A stretch of 64,000 nt of DNA from Anaerolineae bacterium (GCA_019637635.1 JAHBVI010000005.1:1-64000), one strand, 5' to 3'; shown: positions 24,591-33,105, numbered from the stretch's first letter. Translations and numbers: made by a program. Notes: a model not told the origin generated them from the sequence alone.

Positions 24591-26648
24591 TCACTCGTGC
24601 CGCAGGGCGGAGACCGGGTCGAGGCGGGCGGCGCGGGCGGCGGGGTACAGGCCGGCCAGAATGCCGATGAGGGCGGCAAAGGCCAGCGCCCCCAACGCCA
24701 GCCAGGGCGGAATGACGGAGAGTAAGCCAACGCCGGTGACGCCTTCTTCAATCAGGTAGCGATGGGCGATGTAATCTACTAATCGTCCCAACAGCGCCCC
24801 CAAAATCAGTCCCACAAAACCACCGATCAGGCCAATCAGCCCGGCTTCGACCATGAACAGCAGCCGGATTTCACGGCGGGACGCGCCCAACGCTTTCAAC
24901 ACGCCAATCTCCCGCGTGCGCTCATAAATGGCCATGAGCATGGTGTTGGCGACGCCCAATGCGGCGACCAGTAGCGCCAGCGCCCCCACCGACCCCAACA
25001 AGGCTTGCAGCAGCGCCAACACCTGATTGGCCGCGTCCAGAATGGCCTCAAAGGATTGGGGGGAGAAGTTCATGTCTTCAATGGCGGCGATCACGGCCGT
25101 AACACTGCCCAAACTCTCCGCGCGCACAATCAGCCGGTTATACCCCTCCGTCTCCAGCAGGTCGGGCTGGCCGAACCACCAGGTGGTAATCGCCGCCCGC
25201 TCCGCCAGACCCAGGTCTATGGTGCGGCGGCCAAAACTCTGGCGCACGCCGACGATGCGGCTGGGGAATTCCTGGCTTTCGCCGCGTGGCAGTTCCGCCC
25301 GCAGCGCCACCGGCTGCCCGATCAGGTCGGTGTAACGCTGCTCTGGCCCCAACAGCGTGTCGGCCAGTTGGTTGGAGAGGACAATGCCCTGGGTTTCGCC
25401 TTCGTCTATACCTTGCCCGGCCAAAACCTCGTTTGTGCCGCCAAAACTGAAACGCCCTTCGCCGCCTTCGCTGACGCGCACGGGGATGCTTTCACCGGCA
25501 GCGGTGAGCAGGGCGATGTTGGCGCCACGCGGCAAATCGAGGATGGGGGTGACGACTTTGACGCCGGGCAGTTGAGCAATTTCGCGCACGGCCGTAGGCG
25601 TCAACGCCCGTTCTGGTTTTGGTGTGGCAAAGGGGTCAAAGGCGTCCGTCTCGGCATAACGTGGGTTGACAAAGATGTTTTCCAGCCCAATCGTCTCAAA
25701 GTTGCGCTGGACTTCCTTTTGCACGCCCACGCCAAAGGAGACCATGGCCACCAGGGTGATAATGCCGATGACCACCCCCGCCGCCGTCAGCACGTTGCGT
25801 ACCGGGCGGCGGCGCAGGTTGCCCAACGCGCTGCGGAGGATGTCGCTGAAGCGGAGATGGGGTGAGGATGGCGAGGACGCCGGGGTGAGGGCGGCGGGGA
25901 CGCCGGGGTGAGCCTCTGTCACCTGCTTACCCTTCCGCCTGCTCACCTGCTCATCCCTACCCCTGCTCACCTGCTCACTCTCCACACGGCCGTCGCGCAA
26001 CTTCACGATACGGTCAGCGTAGGCGGCCACTTCTTCGTCGTGGGTGACGACGATGAGGGTGATGGATTGGTCCTGGTTTAGTTGTTGCAGCAGGGCCATG
26101 ACCTCCGCGCCGGTGGCGCTGTCCAGGTTGCCGGTGGGTTCGTCGGCCAGGATGAGCGCCGGGTTGTGAATGAGGGCGCGGGCAATGGCTACCCGCTGCT
26201 GTTCACCGCCGGACAGTTCGGTGGGGTAGTGGTGCAGCCGGTGGCCCAACCCCACCTTTTCCAGCAGGGCGGCGGCCTGGCCCTCACGTTCGGTTTTGGG
26301 TACGCCGTTGAGCATCAGGGGCACGGCCGTATTCTCCAGCGCCGTCAATTTGGGCAGCAAATTAAAGCTCTGGAAGATAAAACCAAGCTGCTGGCGGCGG
26401 TGGCGGGTGCGCTGTTTGTCGTCGGCGCTGTGCAGCGCCAGGCTGTTCAGCCACAGTTCGCCGCCGCTGGGCCGGTCCAGCCCGCCCAGCAAATTGAGCA
26501 GCGTAGATTTGCCGGAACCGGAAGGGCCAACCAGGGCCACAAATTCGCCCGGTTGGATGGTCAGGTCAACGCCGTGCAGGGCATACACGGCCGTTTCGCC
26601 ACGCATAAAGTGGCGTTCCAGGTTGGAAAGTCGGATGGGGTTGGGCAT
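24591..26648 (-). CDS. MacB-like ABC transporter, ATPase and FtsX permease in one chain
   Basis: The ATPase half (1-225) has Walker A GPSGSGKSTLLNLLGGLD, Q-loop FIFQSFNLLP, signature LSGGEQQRVAIARAL, Walker B LILADEPTGNLD and the switch His in VVTHDEEVA. A 40-residue linker (about 235-275) is encoded by 7-bp repeats. The permease half has one helix near 285-310, a periplasmic MacB_PCD-like domain (330-540) and three helices (about 545-675) with the FtsX motif YERTREIGVLKALGASRREI. MacB proteins work by mechanotransmission on periplasmic partners; the adjacent LolA-like gene could be such a partner. No ribosome site is evident. Confidence 0.9.
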   Translation of the reverse strand: MPNPIRLSNLERHFMRGETAVYALHGVDLTIQPGEFVALVGPSGSGKSTLLNLLGGLDRPSGGELWLNSLALHSADDKQRTRHRRQQLGFIFQSFNLLPKLTALENTAVPLMLNGVPKTEREGQAAALLEKVGLGHRLHHYPTELSGGEQQRVAIARALIHNPALILADEPTGNLDSATGAEVMALLQQLNQDQSITLIVVTHDEEVAAYADRIVKLRDGRVESEQVSRGRDEQVSRRKGKQVTEAHPGVPAALTPASSPSSPHLRFSDILRSALGNLRRRPVRNVLTAAGVVIGIITLVAMVSFGVGVQKEVQRNFETIGLENIFVNPRYAETDAFDPFATPKPERALTPTAVREIAQLPGVKVVTPILDLPRGANIALLTAAGESIPVRVSEGGEGRFSFGGTNEVLAGQGIDEGETQGIVLSNQLADTLLGPEQRYTDLIGQPVALRAELPRGESQEFPSRIVGVRQSFGRRTIDLGLAERAAITTWWFGQPDLLETEGYNRLIVRAESLGSVTAVIAAIEDMNFSPQSFEAILDAANQVLALLQALLGSVGALALLVAALGVANTMLMAIYERTREIGVLKALGASRREIRLLFMVEAGLIGLIGGFVGLILGALLGRLVDYIAHRYLIEEGVTGVGLLSVIPPWLALGALAFAALIGILAGLYPAARAARLDPVSALRHE
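25915..25985. repeat. In-frame CACCTGCT repeat array inside the MacB-like gene
   Basis: CTCACCTGCT-type units recur four times (GTCACCTGCTTACC, GCTCACCTGCTCATCC, GCTCACCTGCTCACTC). They encode the repeat-like linker EQVSRGRDEQVSRRKGKQV between ATPase and permease. Confidence 0.85.
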
Positions 26649-26649
26649 G

Positions 26650-26728
26650 GGGGAGACGGAGATTGGGAGATTGCGAGATTGAGAGACTGGTAAATTCCAA
26701 TCTCCTAATCTCTTAATCTCCCAATCTC
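26650..26728. repeat. Inverted array of GAGATTG units between LolA-like and MacB-like genes
   Basis: GGAGATTGGGAGATTGCGAG-type units (26657-26690) face CCAATCTCCTAATCTC and CTTAATCTCCCAATCTC (26697-26728). The array ends next to the TAA of the LolA-like gene and begins at the transporter start. Confidence 0.9.
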
Positions 26729-26730
26729 AT

Positions 26731-27888
26731 TTACTGCAAAGAGTTGGCTATCGCCACCGCCTGTTCCGCCGTCAGGTCGCCGCCGATCCAGAATTGGATG
26801 TCCCCTTCCGTCCAGGTGAGCAGGGCGCGGGTGGCGCTGTCGCTGGCAAAAAGCTGTCCCGTTACACCACGCACGGTCACGGCCGTGCTCTCACCCTCAG
26901 TTGGCGTAAAGCGGTCGGTGACCGGCCCCTGGGCGATGGTGAAGCTGGCCCCGCCCGGCAGCCGATACTGCTGCACGACGGCGCCGCGCATCACGGCCGT
27001 GTCCACCAGCGTGGCGTTCTCCGGCAAAGTGGTGGGCGTCAACAGCACCATGTCCGCCGCCGCTAACGCTTCGTCCAACGAAACCGCTTCTTTTTCCGGC
27101 AGTTGCAGGTCGGCAATGTGAATCACTTCCGCCCCGTCAGGAATGGCAAAAGTGAAGAGCGCCTCGTCTACCCCCTGGTTGATTTCCAGCGTGGTAGCCA
27201 TGATTTTGCCGTACCCGGCGCTGCTTTGCGCCAGTTCGGCCCCTACCAGGGCGCGGTCTTCCGGGCGCAGCCAGATGTTGACATAACCACCAGCAGCTTT
27301 CACCTCCGCCGGCATCTGAGCGGGAATGGGGATGAGGCGCAGCGCAATGGTCCGCCCGCCATCCAGGTTGACATAACCCTGGCGTTCGGCCGTAAAGTAG
27401 GTGAGCAGTTTGTCTACCGCTTCGGCGGCCGTTTGGGGAACGTCCTCTTTGTTGAAGTCGTGGTCGCGGGGTGCAAACTCTTTACCGGCCATATAATCGG
27501 CCAGCAGAATGGCCACTTCGTCAGACGTGCCGGTGAGGACGGTGTTTTGCTGCGGGTGGTAGAGCCAGAAGGTGTAGCCGTCGGTCACGGCCGTGATCCC
27601 CACAAATTCACCCAGGCTGGCGTCCAACACTTCGGCGCGGAAGGCGGGTTCCCCGTTTGGCCCCACGCCCAACTTGCCCCACACCTCTACCGTGCCGCTG
27701 CCCTTTTCACCCTGGGCGTCAAACTCAAAACTGGCGATGGCGTGGCCGTCGGTGATGGTTTCGGTCAAGGTGGCCGCTTCCACCAGCAGGTCACGGGCGG
27801 AGGGCTGCAAGGCAATGGCGGCGACGGCCGTGCCGGCCAGAATAAGCAGCACTGCCAATACAATAAGGATTTTGCGATTTCGTTTCAT
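26731..27888 (-). CDS. Membrane-anchored LolA-like protein with DUF4367-like C-terminal domain
   Basis: The protein of about 385 residues has an N-terminal membrane anchor (KILIVLAVLLILAGTAVAAIAL). The middle resembles LolA/DUF2092 (GKLGVGPNGEPAFRAEVLDA, GYTFWLYHPQQNTVLTGTSDE), folds that bind acyl chains. The last 130 residues (SLDEALAAADMVLLTPTTLPENATL.....QQYRLPGGASFTIAQG) look like DUF4367. It would act outside the membrane, perhaps with the MacB-like transporter encoded just downstream. AAGGAGA precedes the ATG at 27888. Confidence 0.75.
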   Translation of the reverse strand: MKRNRKILIVLAVLLILAGTAVAAIALQPSARDLLVEAATLTETITDGHAIASFEFDAQGEKGSGTVEVWGKLGVGPNGEPAFRAEVLDASLGEFVGITAVTDGYTFWLYHPQQNTVLTGTSDEVAILLADYMAGKEFAPRDHDFNKEDVPQTAAEAVDKLLTYFTAERQGYVNLDGGRTIALRLIPIPAQMPAEVKAAGGYVNIWLRPEDRALVGAELAQSSAGYGKIMATTLEINQGVDEALFTFAIPDGAEVIHIADLQLPEKEAVSLDEALAAADMVLLTPTTLPENATLVDTAVMRGAVVQQYRLPGGASFTIAQGPVTDRFTPTEGESTAVTVRGVTGQLFASDSATRALLTWTEGDIQFWIGGDLTAEQAVAIANSLQ

Positions 27889-28715
27889 GGGTTCTCCTTT
27901 TTTAGTAACGCAAATTGCCAATAGGTTTGTTTCAAATGAGTTGAGCGTTTGCCCGAACCGCCCGATGATAAATCATCGGGCTACAAAACAACGCCCGGTA
28001 AACCGGGCTGAACCGGTCAGTCAGGCGCGTCAGCCGGATTTATCCGGCGTCAGTGACTGGCCTGGTCATTTATGACCGGGCCAGTCACTGTTCAACTGAA
28101 ATGAAACACACCCTTTGCCAAATTGCCAATTCCACCCCTCTAAACACCACCTTTATCCTTTTTGTGACAATTGTAGTGTGGGAAGTACGGCCGTGAACAA
28201 AATCTCATCCCGCTCCCATGCGCGGTCGCCTGGGAAGGCAATTCCCAGGCTGGCACAAGAAGTGCGCTTTAGCGCACTGGAAAAATGCGCCGCGCCAAAC
28301 AACCCGTTTTACAACGTCCTTTCAGGGCGTTTGTGCATCTCAGACGCCGGATTGCATCTGGTGGCCTGACGGCCGTGACAAGGTGTGCCCGGTACTGCCC
28401 CCAAAGCGGCCAGGTATGAACGAGACGGCCGTCCCCACCTCAACCAGGTCATTCCGAACCCCCCGCATGGGGGTGAGGAATCTTTCACCTGGCCAGGATG
28501 AAAGATTCCTCGCTCCGAAGACTACGCTCGGAATGACAGTTAGCAATCCCAAATGAGTCGTGGATTGAGGAGAGGCTTTAGCCGATGCGCGTTTCGCCTA
28601 AAGACTCTCCTTCGACTGTCCACATTTTCTGCTATATTAGCCCTGCCATCGTTGCCACGAGTCCGGCTGTTTTCCGTGAAAATCTGTTTTATCCGCCAAA
28701 TCCGTGGCCCCATTC
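27889..28715. repeat. Gene-free 0.8-kb region packed with REP-like hairpins and inverted repeats
   Basis: At 27952-28095 there are five successive hairpins: CCCGATGATAAATCATCGGG, GCCCGGTAAACCGGGC, GCCGGATTTATCCGGC, and CAGTGACTGGCC..GGCCAGTCACTG around GGTCATTTATGACC. At 28220-28280 there are GCCTGGGAAGGCAATTCCCAGGC and GTGCGCTTTAGCGCAC. At 28430-28545 a TCATTCCGA...CGGAATGACA inverted repeat is present, and at 28553-28640 a copy of a 90-bp dispersed repeat. I see no convincing coding sequence. Confidence 0.85.
28553..28640. repeat. Dispersed ~90-bp repeat, copy 1
   Basis: Key words in order: ATGAGTCGTGGATTGAGG, AGAGGCTTTAGCCGATG, TTCGCCTAAAGACTCTCC, CGACTGTCCACATTTTC. Copies 2 and 3 are at 39850-39935 and 50472-50562. 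Confidence 0.85.
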
Positions 28716-30365
28716 TTAAAATGTGCGGTGTTTGAAACGGCCGTCCACCAGCGTTGCGTCAATCGTTATGTCTAGTAATTCGTCAGGCGGGGTGGTGAAG
28801 GGGTCGGCGCTGTAAATGGTCAGGTCGGCCAGTTTACCCGGCGCAATGGCGCCCAGGCGGTCGGCCTGCCCGCTGGTGAGGGCGGCGGCGGTGGTGAAGG
28901 CGAAGATTGTTTCGTGCATGGTCAATTTTTGTTCGGGATACCAACCGTCGGGGCCGGGGGAACCGTCGGCGCGGCGGCGGCTGACGGCCGCATAAATACC
29001 CGGCAGGGGGTCAATCTTCTCTATCGGCGCGTCGGAGCCAAAGACGACTAATGCGCCGCTGTCCAGCATCGTCCGCCAGGCGTAGCTGTGGCGGGCACGG
29101 TCGCCCCAGTGTGTATCGGCCATTTCCATGTCCGAGGTGGCGTGGGTGGGCTGCATGGAGGCGATGATGCCCAACTGCGCCAGCCGGGGCTGGTCGGCGG
29201 GGTGGATGATTTGCACGTGTTCGATGCGGTGGCGGAGAAGAGGAGATTGGGAGATTGGAGATTGGGAGATTGAATCTCTTAATCTCCCAATCTCTAATCT
29301 CTTCTTCTCTTCAGCGCGGACGGCTTCGTACACATCGAGTACGTCGTGGTTGGCGCGGTCGCCGATGGCGTGGATGGTGACGCTGAGACCGGCGGCGCTG
29401 GCGGCGCTGACCTTTTCCATCATCTCTTCTTTGTCGGTGACAACGATGCCGGTGTTGGTGGGGTCGTTTTCGTAGGGTTGTAACATGGCGGCGGTGCGCG
29501 GGCCAAGCGCGCCGTCGGCAAAAATTTTGACGCTGCCGATGCACAGCCAGTCGTCGCCAAAACCGGAGCGCAGTCCGACGCCGATGGCGTGTTCCAGCCG
29601 GTAGACGGGCACGTTTTTGACGATGCGCAGCCCTAATTCCCCCTGTTCGCGCAACATTTGTAGGGCCAGGAAACAGTCACGGCCGTCAAAATCATGCAGT
29701 CCCGTCAACCCCACCTGCCAGCAATACTGCTGCGCCGACTGCATGGCCGCGGCAATCTGGGCCGGCGTCTCGCGGGGGATGTGCCGGGACACCAGTTCCA
29801 TGGCGTCTTCAAAGAGGATGCCGGTGGCCTGCCCGGTGGCGTCACGTTGAATCTGGCCGCCGGGTGGGTCGGGCGTGTGATCGTCAATACCGGCGATGCG
29901 CAGGGCACGGCCGTTCACCCAGGCGGCATGTCCCGATTTGTCACGCAAACAAACGGGGCGGTCGGGCACAATATGATCCAGGTCGGCGGCGGTGGGAAAT
30001 GCACGGGTAGGCCAGTCGTCTATGCGCCAGCCGCGGCCCTGGAGCCAGTGAGCGGTGAGCGGTGAGCGGTGAGCAGTGTGGATGCGGGAGAGGGCGTCGT
30101 CGAGGGAGGTGGCGCCGTCCAGGTTGACGAGTTGCAGCCCAAGGGCGAAATGTTGGAAGTGGACATGGGCGTCTACCAGGCCGGGGGTGAGGGCACGGCC
30201 GTCTAAATCCACCCATTCGCCGCCAGTCCCTAATAAGGCGCGCATGGCGTCATCGCTGCCGACGGCCAGGATGTGGTTATGGCGAATGGCGACGGCCGTT
30301 GCCTGGGGCTGCCGGGGGTTCATGGTGTGGATACGGCCGTTGCTGAGGACAAGAGTTGCGGACAT
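28716..30365 (-). CDS. YtcJ-like amidohydrolase
   Basis: The 549-residue protein starts VLSNGRIHTMNPRQPQATAVAI. It has the metal HxH in GLVDAHVHFQHFALG, a YtcJ-type insert (CLRDKSGHAAWVNGRAL), later metal His residues in VTIHAIGDRANHDVLD and RIEHVQIIHP, and the final Asp in VFGSDAPIEKIDPLPGIYAAV. The family hydrolyses amides or imides; the substrate is unknown. Two in-frame stretches come from repeats: SPLTAHRSPLTAH (about residues 98-110) and RLRDSISQSPISQSP (about 365-380). AGGAG precedes the ATG. Confidence 0.88.
   Translation of the reverse strand: MSATLVLSNGRIHTMNPRQPQATAVAIRHNHILAVGSDDAMRALLGTGGEWVDLDGRALTPGLVDAHVHFQHFALGLQLVNLDGATSLDDALSRIHTAHRSPLTAHWLQGRGWRIDDWPTRAFPTAADLDHIVPDRPVCLRDKSGHAAWVNGRALRIAGIDDHTPDPPGGQIQRDATGQATGILFEDAMELVSRHIPRETPAQIAAAMQSAQQYCWQVGLTGLHDFDGRDCFLALQMLREQGELGLRIVKNVPVYRLEHAIGVGLRSGFGDDWLCIGSVKIFADGALGPRTAAMLQPYENDPTNTGIVVTDKEEMMEKVSAASAAGLSVTIHAIGDRANHDVLDVYEAVRAEEKKRLEIGRLRDSISQSPISQSPLLRHRIEHVQIIHPADQPRLAQLGIIASMQPTHATSDMEMADTHWGDRARHSYAWRTMLDSGALVVFGSDAPIEKIDPLPGIYAAVSRRRADGSPGPDGWYPEQKLTMHETIFAFTTAAALTSGQADRLGAIAPGKLADLTIYSADPFTTPPDELLDITIDATLVDGRFKHRTF
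29236..29305. repeat. In-frame inverted GAGATTG array inside the amidohydrolase gene
   Basis: GAGATTGGGAGATTGGAGATTGG-type units are followed by AATCTCTTAATCTCCCAATC units. The same words form the intergenic arrays at 26650, 51236, 55150, 56089 and 63495. A second in-frame array of GGTGAGC units is at 30048-30080. Confidence 0.9.
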
Positions 30366-30376
30366 GGGGTTCTCCT

Positions 30377-30440
30377 TTATTCGGTAATCGGTGAACGGTT
30401 ATCGGTAATTGCCAATTGATAATTGTCAATTGGCAATTGG
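30377..30440. repeat. Repeat array upstream of the amidohydrolase gene
   Basis: CGGTAATCGGTGAACGG is followed by GGTAATTGCCAATTGATAA and TTGTCAATTGGCAATTGGCA, an inverted array of 7-bp units centred near 30423. Confidence 0.8.
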
Positions 30441-30522
30441 CATAAGTTTAGCGTGGTTACGGCCGTTTGCGCCTGCGCAAACTAGCTGTGACCGGCGTTT
30501 CTGTTACGGCATTATCGCCTCA

Positions 30523-31521
30523 TCAGGACACCGTTGCCACCAGCACCCCCGGATTGAACTGGATGGAGACGGTACGGCCGTGCCACAGCAGCGGTAGGGG
30601 CAACACCTGGTCAGGGTCAAAGGAGACGGCCGTGCGCAAAACCAGTTCATGCCCGGCCACGCCAATGGGGTACGGCCGTGCCCACTCCGCCGTGCCGCAC
30701 ATAAAGTTAAAGGCGCGCCGCGCGGGCCAGTTTACGTCCAGCCGGAAGTCGTCGGCGGTGGGAATGGGGTGGTAAGAGCCAGATTCGGATTGAGGATGGC
30801 GGGGCAAACGGCCGTCGGCCAACTGCCGGATCGCTTCGAGCAATAGCCGCCCGCCCCGTTCTGCTGCCATCTGCTCGGTCTGAGCGCCGCTGATGCCGTC
30901 CGGCAGCGTCAGGTGGGCTTGCAGGGCGATGTCGCCGGTATCTATGCCCGCGTCCATGAAGTGTACGGTCACGGCCGTTTCCGGCTGCCCCTCGTGGAAT
31001 ACCCAGAACAACGGCGAAGGGCCGCGAAAATGGGGCAGCCGCGAAGGGTGTACATTCAGACACCCTAAACGAGGCAGCGCCAGCAGTGGCGGCGGGAAAA
31101 TCTGGTTAAAGCAGGAAACGCAGATCAGGTCGGGGGCTACGGCCGTGAGCATCTCCATCGTCTCGGCCTCTTTCAAGCGGCCCACCGGGTAAACGGGCAG
31201 TTGGTGCTGCGCCGCCAATTCCAGGATGCCGGGGATGATAATGGGGTGAGGAGGCGAGGAGGTGAGGGGGCGACCCTCTTCATAATTCCTGATTCCTGAT
31301 TCATAATTCCCCCGAAGCGGCGTCGGGGTGAGGGGGTGACGGCCGTGTTTGGGTAAGATGTAGGGCGGCAGTACCGAGGCAGGCACGGCCACGCCGCACA
31401 CATTCACGCCGCCGTTCAACAAGATCGCCAGCGGAATGCGCGATAACATGCCCGTCATGCCAAAAAACAGCACCCGCACTTCCGAGAGTTGCTCCGGCTT
31501 GCCTGTGGTTTCCATCAGCAT
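30523..31521 (-). CDS. Formyltransferase-fold protein (methionyl-tRNA formyltransferase-like)
   Basis: The protein of about 332 residues has the formyltransferase signature LNVHPSRLPHFRGPSPLFWVFHEG, with catalytic Asn and His, followed by AVTVHFMDAGIDTGDI with the catalytic Asp. The N-terminal Rossmann part (VRVLFFGMTGMLSRIPL) is interrupted by a repeat-encoded stretch (about residues 60-95, LTPTPLRGNYESGIRNYEEG). The C-terminal region is shorter and less like the Fmt tRNA-binding domain, so the formyl acceptor may be something other than Met-tRNA. GGGAG is 7 bases before the ATG at 31521; an ATG at 31533 is also in frame. Confidence 0.8.
   Translation of the reverse strand: MLMETTGKPEQLSEVRVLFFGMTGMLSRIPLAILLNGGVNVCGVAVPASVLPPYILPKHGRHPLTPTPLRGNYESGIRNYEEGRPLTSSPPHPIIIPGILELAAQHQLPVYPVGRLKEAETMEMLTAVAPDLICVSCFNQIFPPPLLALPRLGCLNVHPSRLPHFRGPSPLFWVFHEGQPETAVTVHFMDAGIDTGDIALQAHLTLPDGISGAQTEQMAAERGGRLLLEAIRQLADGRLPRHPQSESGSYHPIPTADDFRLDVNWPARRAFNFMCGTAEWARPYPIGVAGHELVLRTAVSFDPDQVLPLPLLWHGRTVSIQFNPGVLVATVS
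31235..31335. repeat. In-frame repeats inside the formyltransferase gene
   Basis: Units GGTGAGGAGGCGAGGA, TAATTCCTGATTCCTGATTC and GTCGGGGTGAGGGGGTG lie in a row. The TAATTCCTGATTC unit also occurs in other intergenic arrays (for example ATTAGGAATTATGAATTAGG at 51665). Confidence 0.75.
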
Positions 31522-31582
31522 ATAATCTCCCATGTGGCAATTGCTGGCAAAGTGATTGCCGGATTGTCACACGGAGATAACC

Positions 31583-31888
31583 ATGGCAAGAAGAGAAAAA
31601 ACCATCTGGGTCGTAGATTGTGTCAAATTAGGCCGCGAGGCGGAGGCATTGCCCCGGCCGCCGTTCCCCGGCGAAATGGGGCAGCGTGTGTTTAACGAAA
31701 TTTCCAAACAAGCCTGGGAGTTGTGGCAACAGCAGTCCACCATTCTCATCAACCATTACGGTCTGAACCTGGCCGACCCCCGCGCCCAGGAATTTTTGTT
31801 TGAGCAAATGGAAGAGTTCTTCTTTGGCGAAGGCGCGCAAATGCCAGAAGATTGGACGCCGCCCTCGGCCGCGCCACGGAAGAAGTAA
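31583..31888 (+). CDS. yggX: YggX-like Fe(II)-trafficking / oxidative damage protection protein
   Basis: The 101-residue protein aligns along its length with YggX: a Cys in VVDCVKLGREAEALPRPP (REAEGL region), PFPGEMGQRVFNEISKQAWELW, QQSTILINHYGLNL and FLFEQMEEFFFGEG. YggX protects Fe-S proteins and supports iron transfer under oxidative stress through the conserved Cys, which is present. GGAG is 6 bases before the ATG at 31583. YggX is best known from proteobacteria. The stop codon lies inside a GTAATCGG-type repeat. Confidence 0.88.
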   Translation: MARREKTIWVVDCVKLGREAEALPRPPFPGEMGQRVFNEISKQAWELWQQQSTILINHYGLNLADPRAQEFLFEQMEEFFFGEGAQMPEDWTPPSAAPRKK

Positions 31889-31961
31889 TCGGTGAACGGT
31901 AATCGGTTATAATTCCCTTGTTATATTATTCACAATCTGATAGTGCAAGAAGGAGGCGTCT

Positions 31962-32312
31962 ATGTCCGTGATGAATGAGGAAGATAGCCCGTTTGTGGCG
32001 ATTTTGGCCGGAGAGGAGCCGGGCGCGATTTTGGCTCGTGATGAGATCCGGCGGTTTGCGTTGGTGAAAAGTTTGCACCCGGAAGGGGCCATTCACTGGC
32101 TGGCCATTCCCTATGAACCCATCGCCAGCATTGAAGAGCTAGAAATGACAGACCGGGCGCGGTTCCTGGAATTGATGGAGTTTGCCATTACGCAGACCCA
32201 GGCGCTGGCCGCGCAGTACCCGCTGCTTGAACGTGGGTTCACCATCAAGTTCCACTTTGGCGGCTACGAAACAGTGCCCCATGCAAAGCTGCATGTGTTG
32301 TCGGTAGAGTAG
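31962..32312 (+). CDS. HIT-like protein with altered histidine triad
   Basis: The 116-residue protein has the HIT fold pattern: PFVAILAGEEPGAILARDEIRRFALV, HPEGAIHWLAIPYEPIASIEEL and the C-terminal strand TVPHAKLHVLSVE. In HIT hydrolases the motif is H-x-H-x-H, with the middle His as nucleophile. Here the sequence is H-A-K-L-H, so the middle position is Lys. The Cys-x-x-C near the N-terminus of some HIT proteins is also absent. It may bind nucleotides without hydrolysing them. AAGGAGG is 6 bases before the ATG. Confidence 0.78.
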   Translation: MSVMNEEDSPFVAILAGEEPGAILARDEIRRFALVKSLHPEGAIHWLAIPYEPIASIEELEMTDRARFLELMEFAITQTQALAAQYPLLERGFTIKFHFGGYETVPHAKLHVLSVE

Positions 32313-32321
32313 TGGGGGGTG

Positions 32322-32368
32322 ATACGTGATGCGTGAACAATTTTAACGCATCACGCATCACGCATCAT
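32322..32368. repeat. Inverted array of GCATCAC units between convergent genes
   Basis: ATACGTGATGCGTGAAC faces TTTTAACGCATCACGCATC with a further ACGCATCATGC. It lies between the stops of the HIT-like and DUF4230 genes. Confidence 0.85.
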
Positions 32369-32373
32369 GCTTT

Positions 32374-33105
32374 CTAAGGTCCTGGGGTGGGGGTGACAAG
32401 CACATACCCCTTGGGTACTTCTTGGGTGTATGGCATGGGCGTGGGCGGAATGGCGTCTGTGAAGATAACCTGGGTAAACCCCAATCCTTCCAGGAAACCA
32501 CGCATGTAATTTTGGGCGTTGAGGTTGGCTGTGGGCAGCAGGCCGGTAGCCAATGCTTCCTCCCGCAGGCGGGCTTCGGCCACGCGGCGGACTTCTGTTT
32601 CCATCTGGGCATCAGCGCCGGCCAGCAAGCCGGTACTCCGGTGAGCGACATACGATTTTTCAGTGTTCAGCGCCGGCAGGTCGTCAAAGATTTTGGCCGG
32701 CGGCAGGTAAACCATGACGGTTTGGGGGTCAACTACCTGCACGTTGTCCGGCGTCATCTCGGCAAAATCTACCCCGGCGACCACCTTGCCATGGGCCACA
32801 AAAATCAGGCTTTCGCTCATCACGCCCCACAAAAGATTGGTATCGCCGCGTTCGGCCGTGACCACTTTTTCCATTTCGATGGAGGCGGTTTCTAAACGGG
32901 CCAGATTGTTGATTTCGCGGACGATGGTGGTGTTGCTGGGCAGGATGACGGGGGTGGCGGGCACTATCAACTGCCGGAACATATCACCCAGCGGCTCGGT
33001 GACGGTTTTGTCTACCTTGTTGACGGTGACGATGACAGTGTAGGCGGCAAAGGAGGCCAGCGCAAAAAAGACGATGAAAAATAAGTACATTAGTTTGCGT
33101 AACAT
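32374..33105 (-). CDS. Membrane-anchored DUF4230 protein
   Basis: The 243-residue protein has one N-terminal helix (RKLMYLFFIVFFALASFAAYTV). The body has the DUF4230 pattern: ARLETASIEMEKVV, SLIFVAHGKVVAGVDFAEM, VDPQTVMVYLPPAKIFDDLPALN, and a helix rich in Arg and Glu (VRRVAEARLREEALATGLL). The ATG at 33105 follows AGGAG; an in-frame ATG at 33162 would add 19 residues. Function of the family is unknown. Confidence 0.82.
   Translation of the reverse strand: MLRKLMYLFFIVFFALASFAAYTVIVTVNKVDKTVTEPLGDMFRQLIVPATPVILPSNTTIVREINNLARLETASIEMEKVVTAERGDTNLLWGVMSESLIFVAHGKVVAGVDFAEMTPDNVQVVDPQTVMVYLPPAKIFDDLPALNTEKSYVAHRSTGLLAGADAQMETEVRRVAEARLREEALATGLLPTANLNAQNYMRGFLEGLGFTQVIFTDAIPPTPMPYTQEVPKGYVLVTPTPGP

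Noticed and set aside
25005-25865. 286-codon frame opposite the MacB-like gene
   Set aside because: It mirrors a clear ABC transporter gene and has a composition typical of antisense frames.
27889-28715. Small coding gene in the 0.8-kb repeat region
   Set aside because: All open frames there cross hairpins and lack ribosome sites and family patterns.
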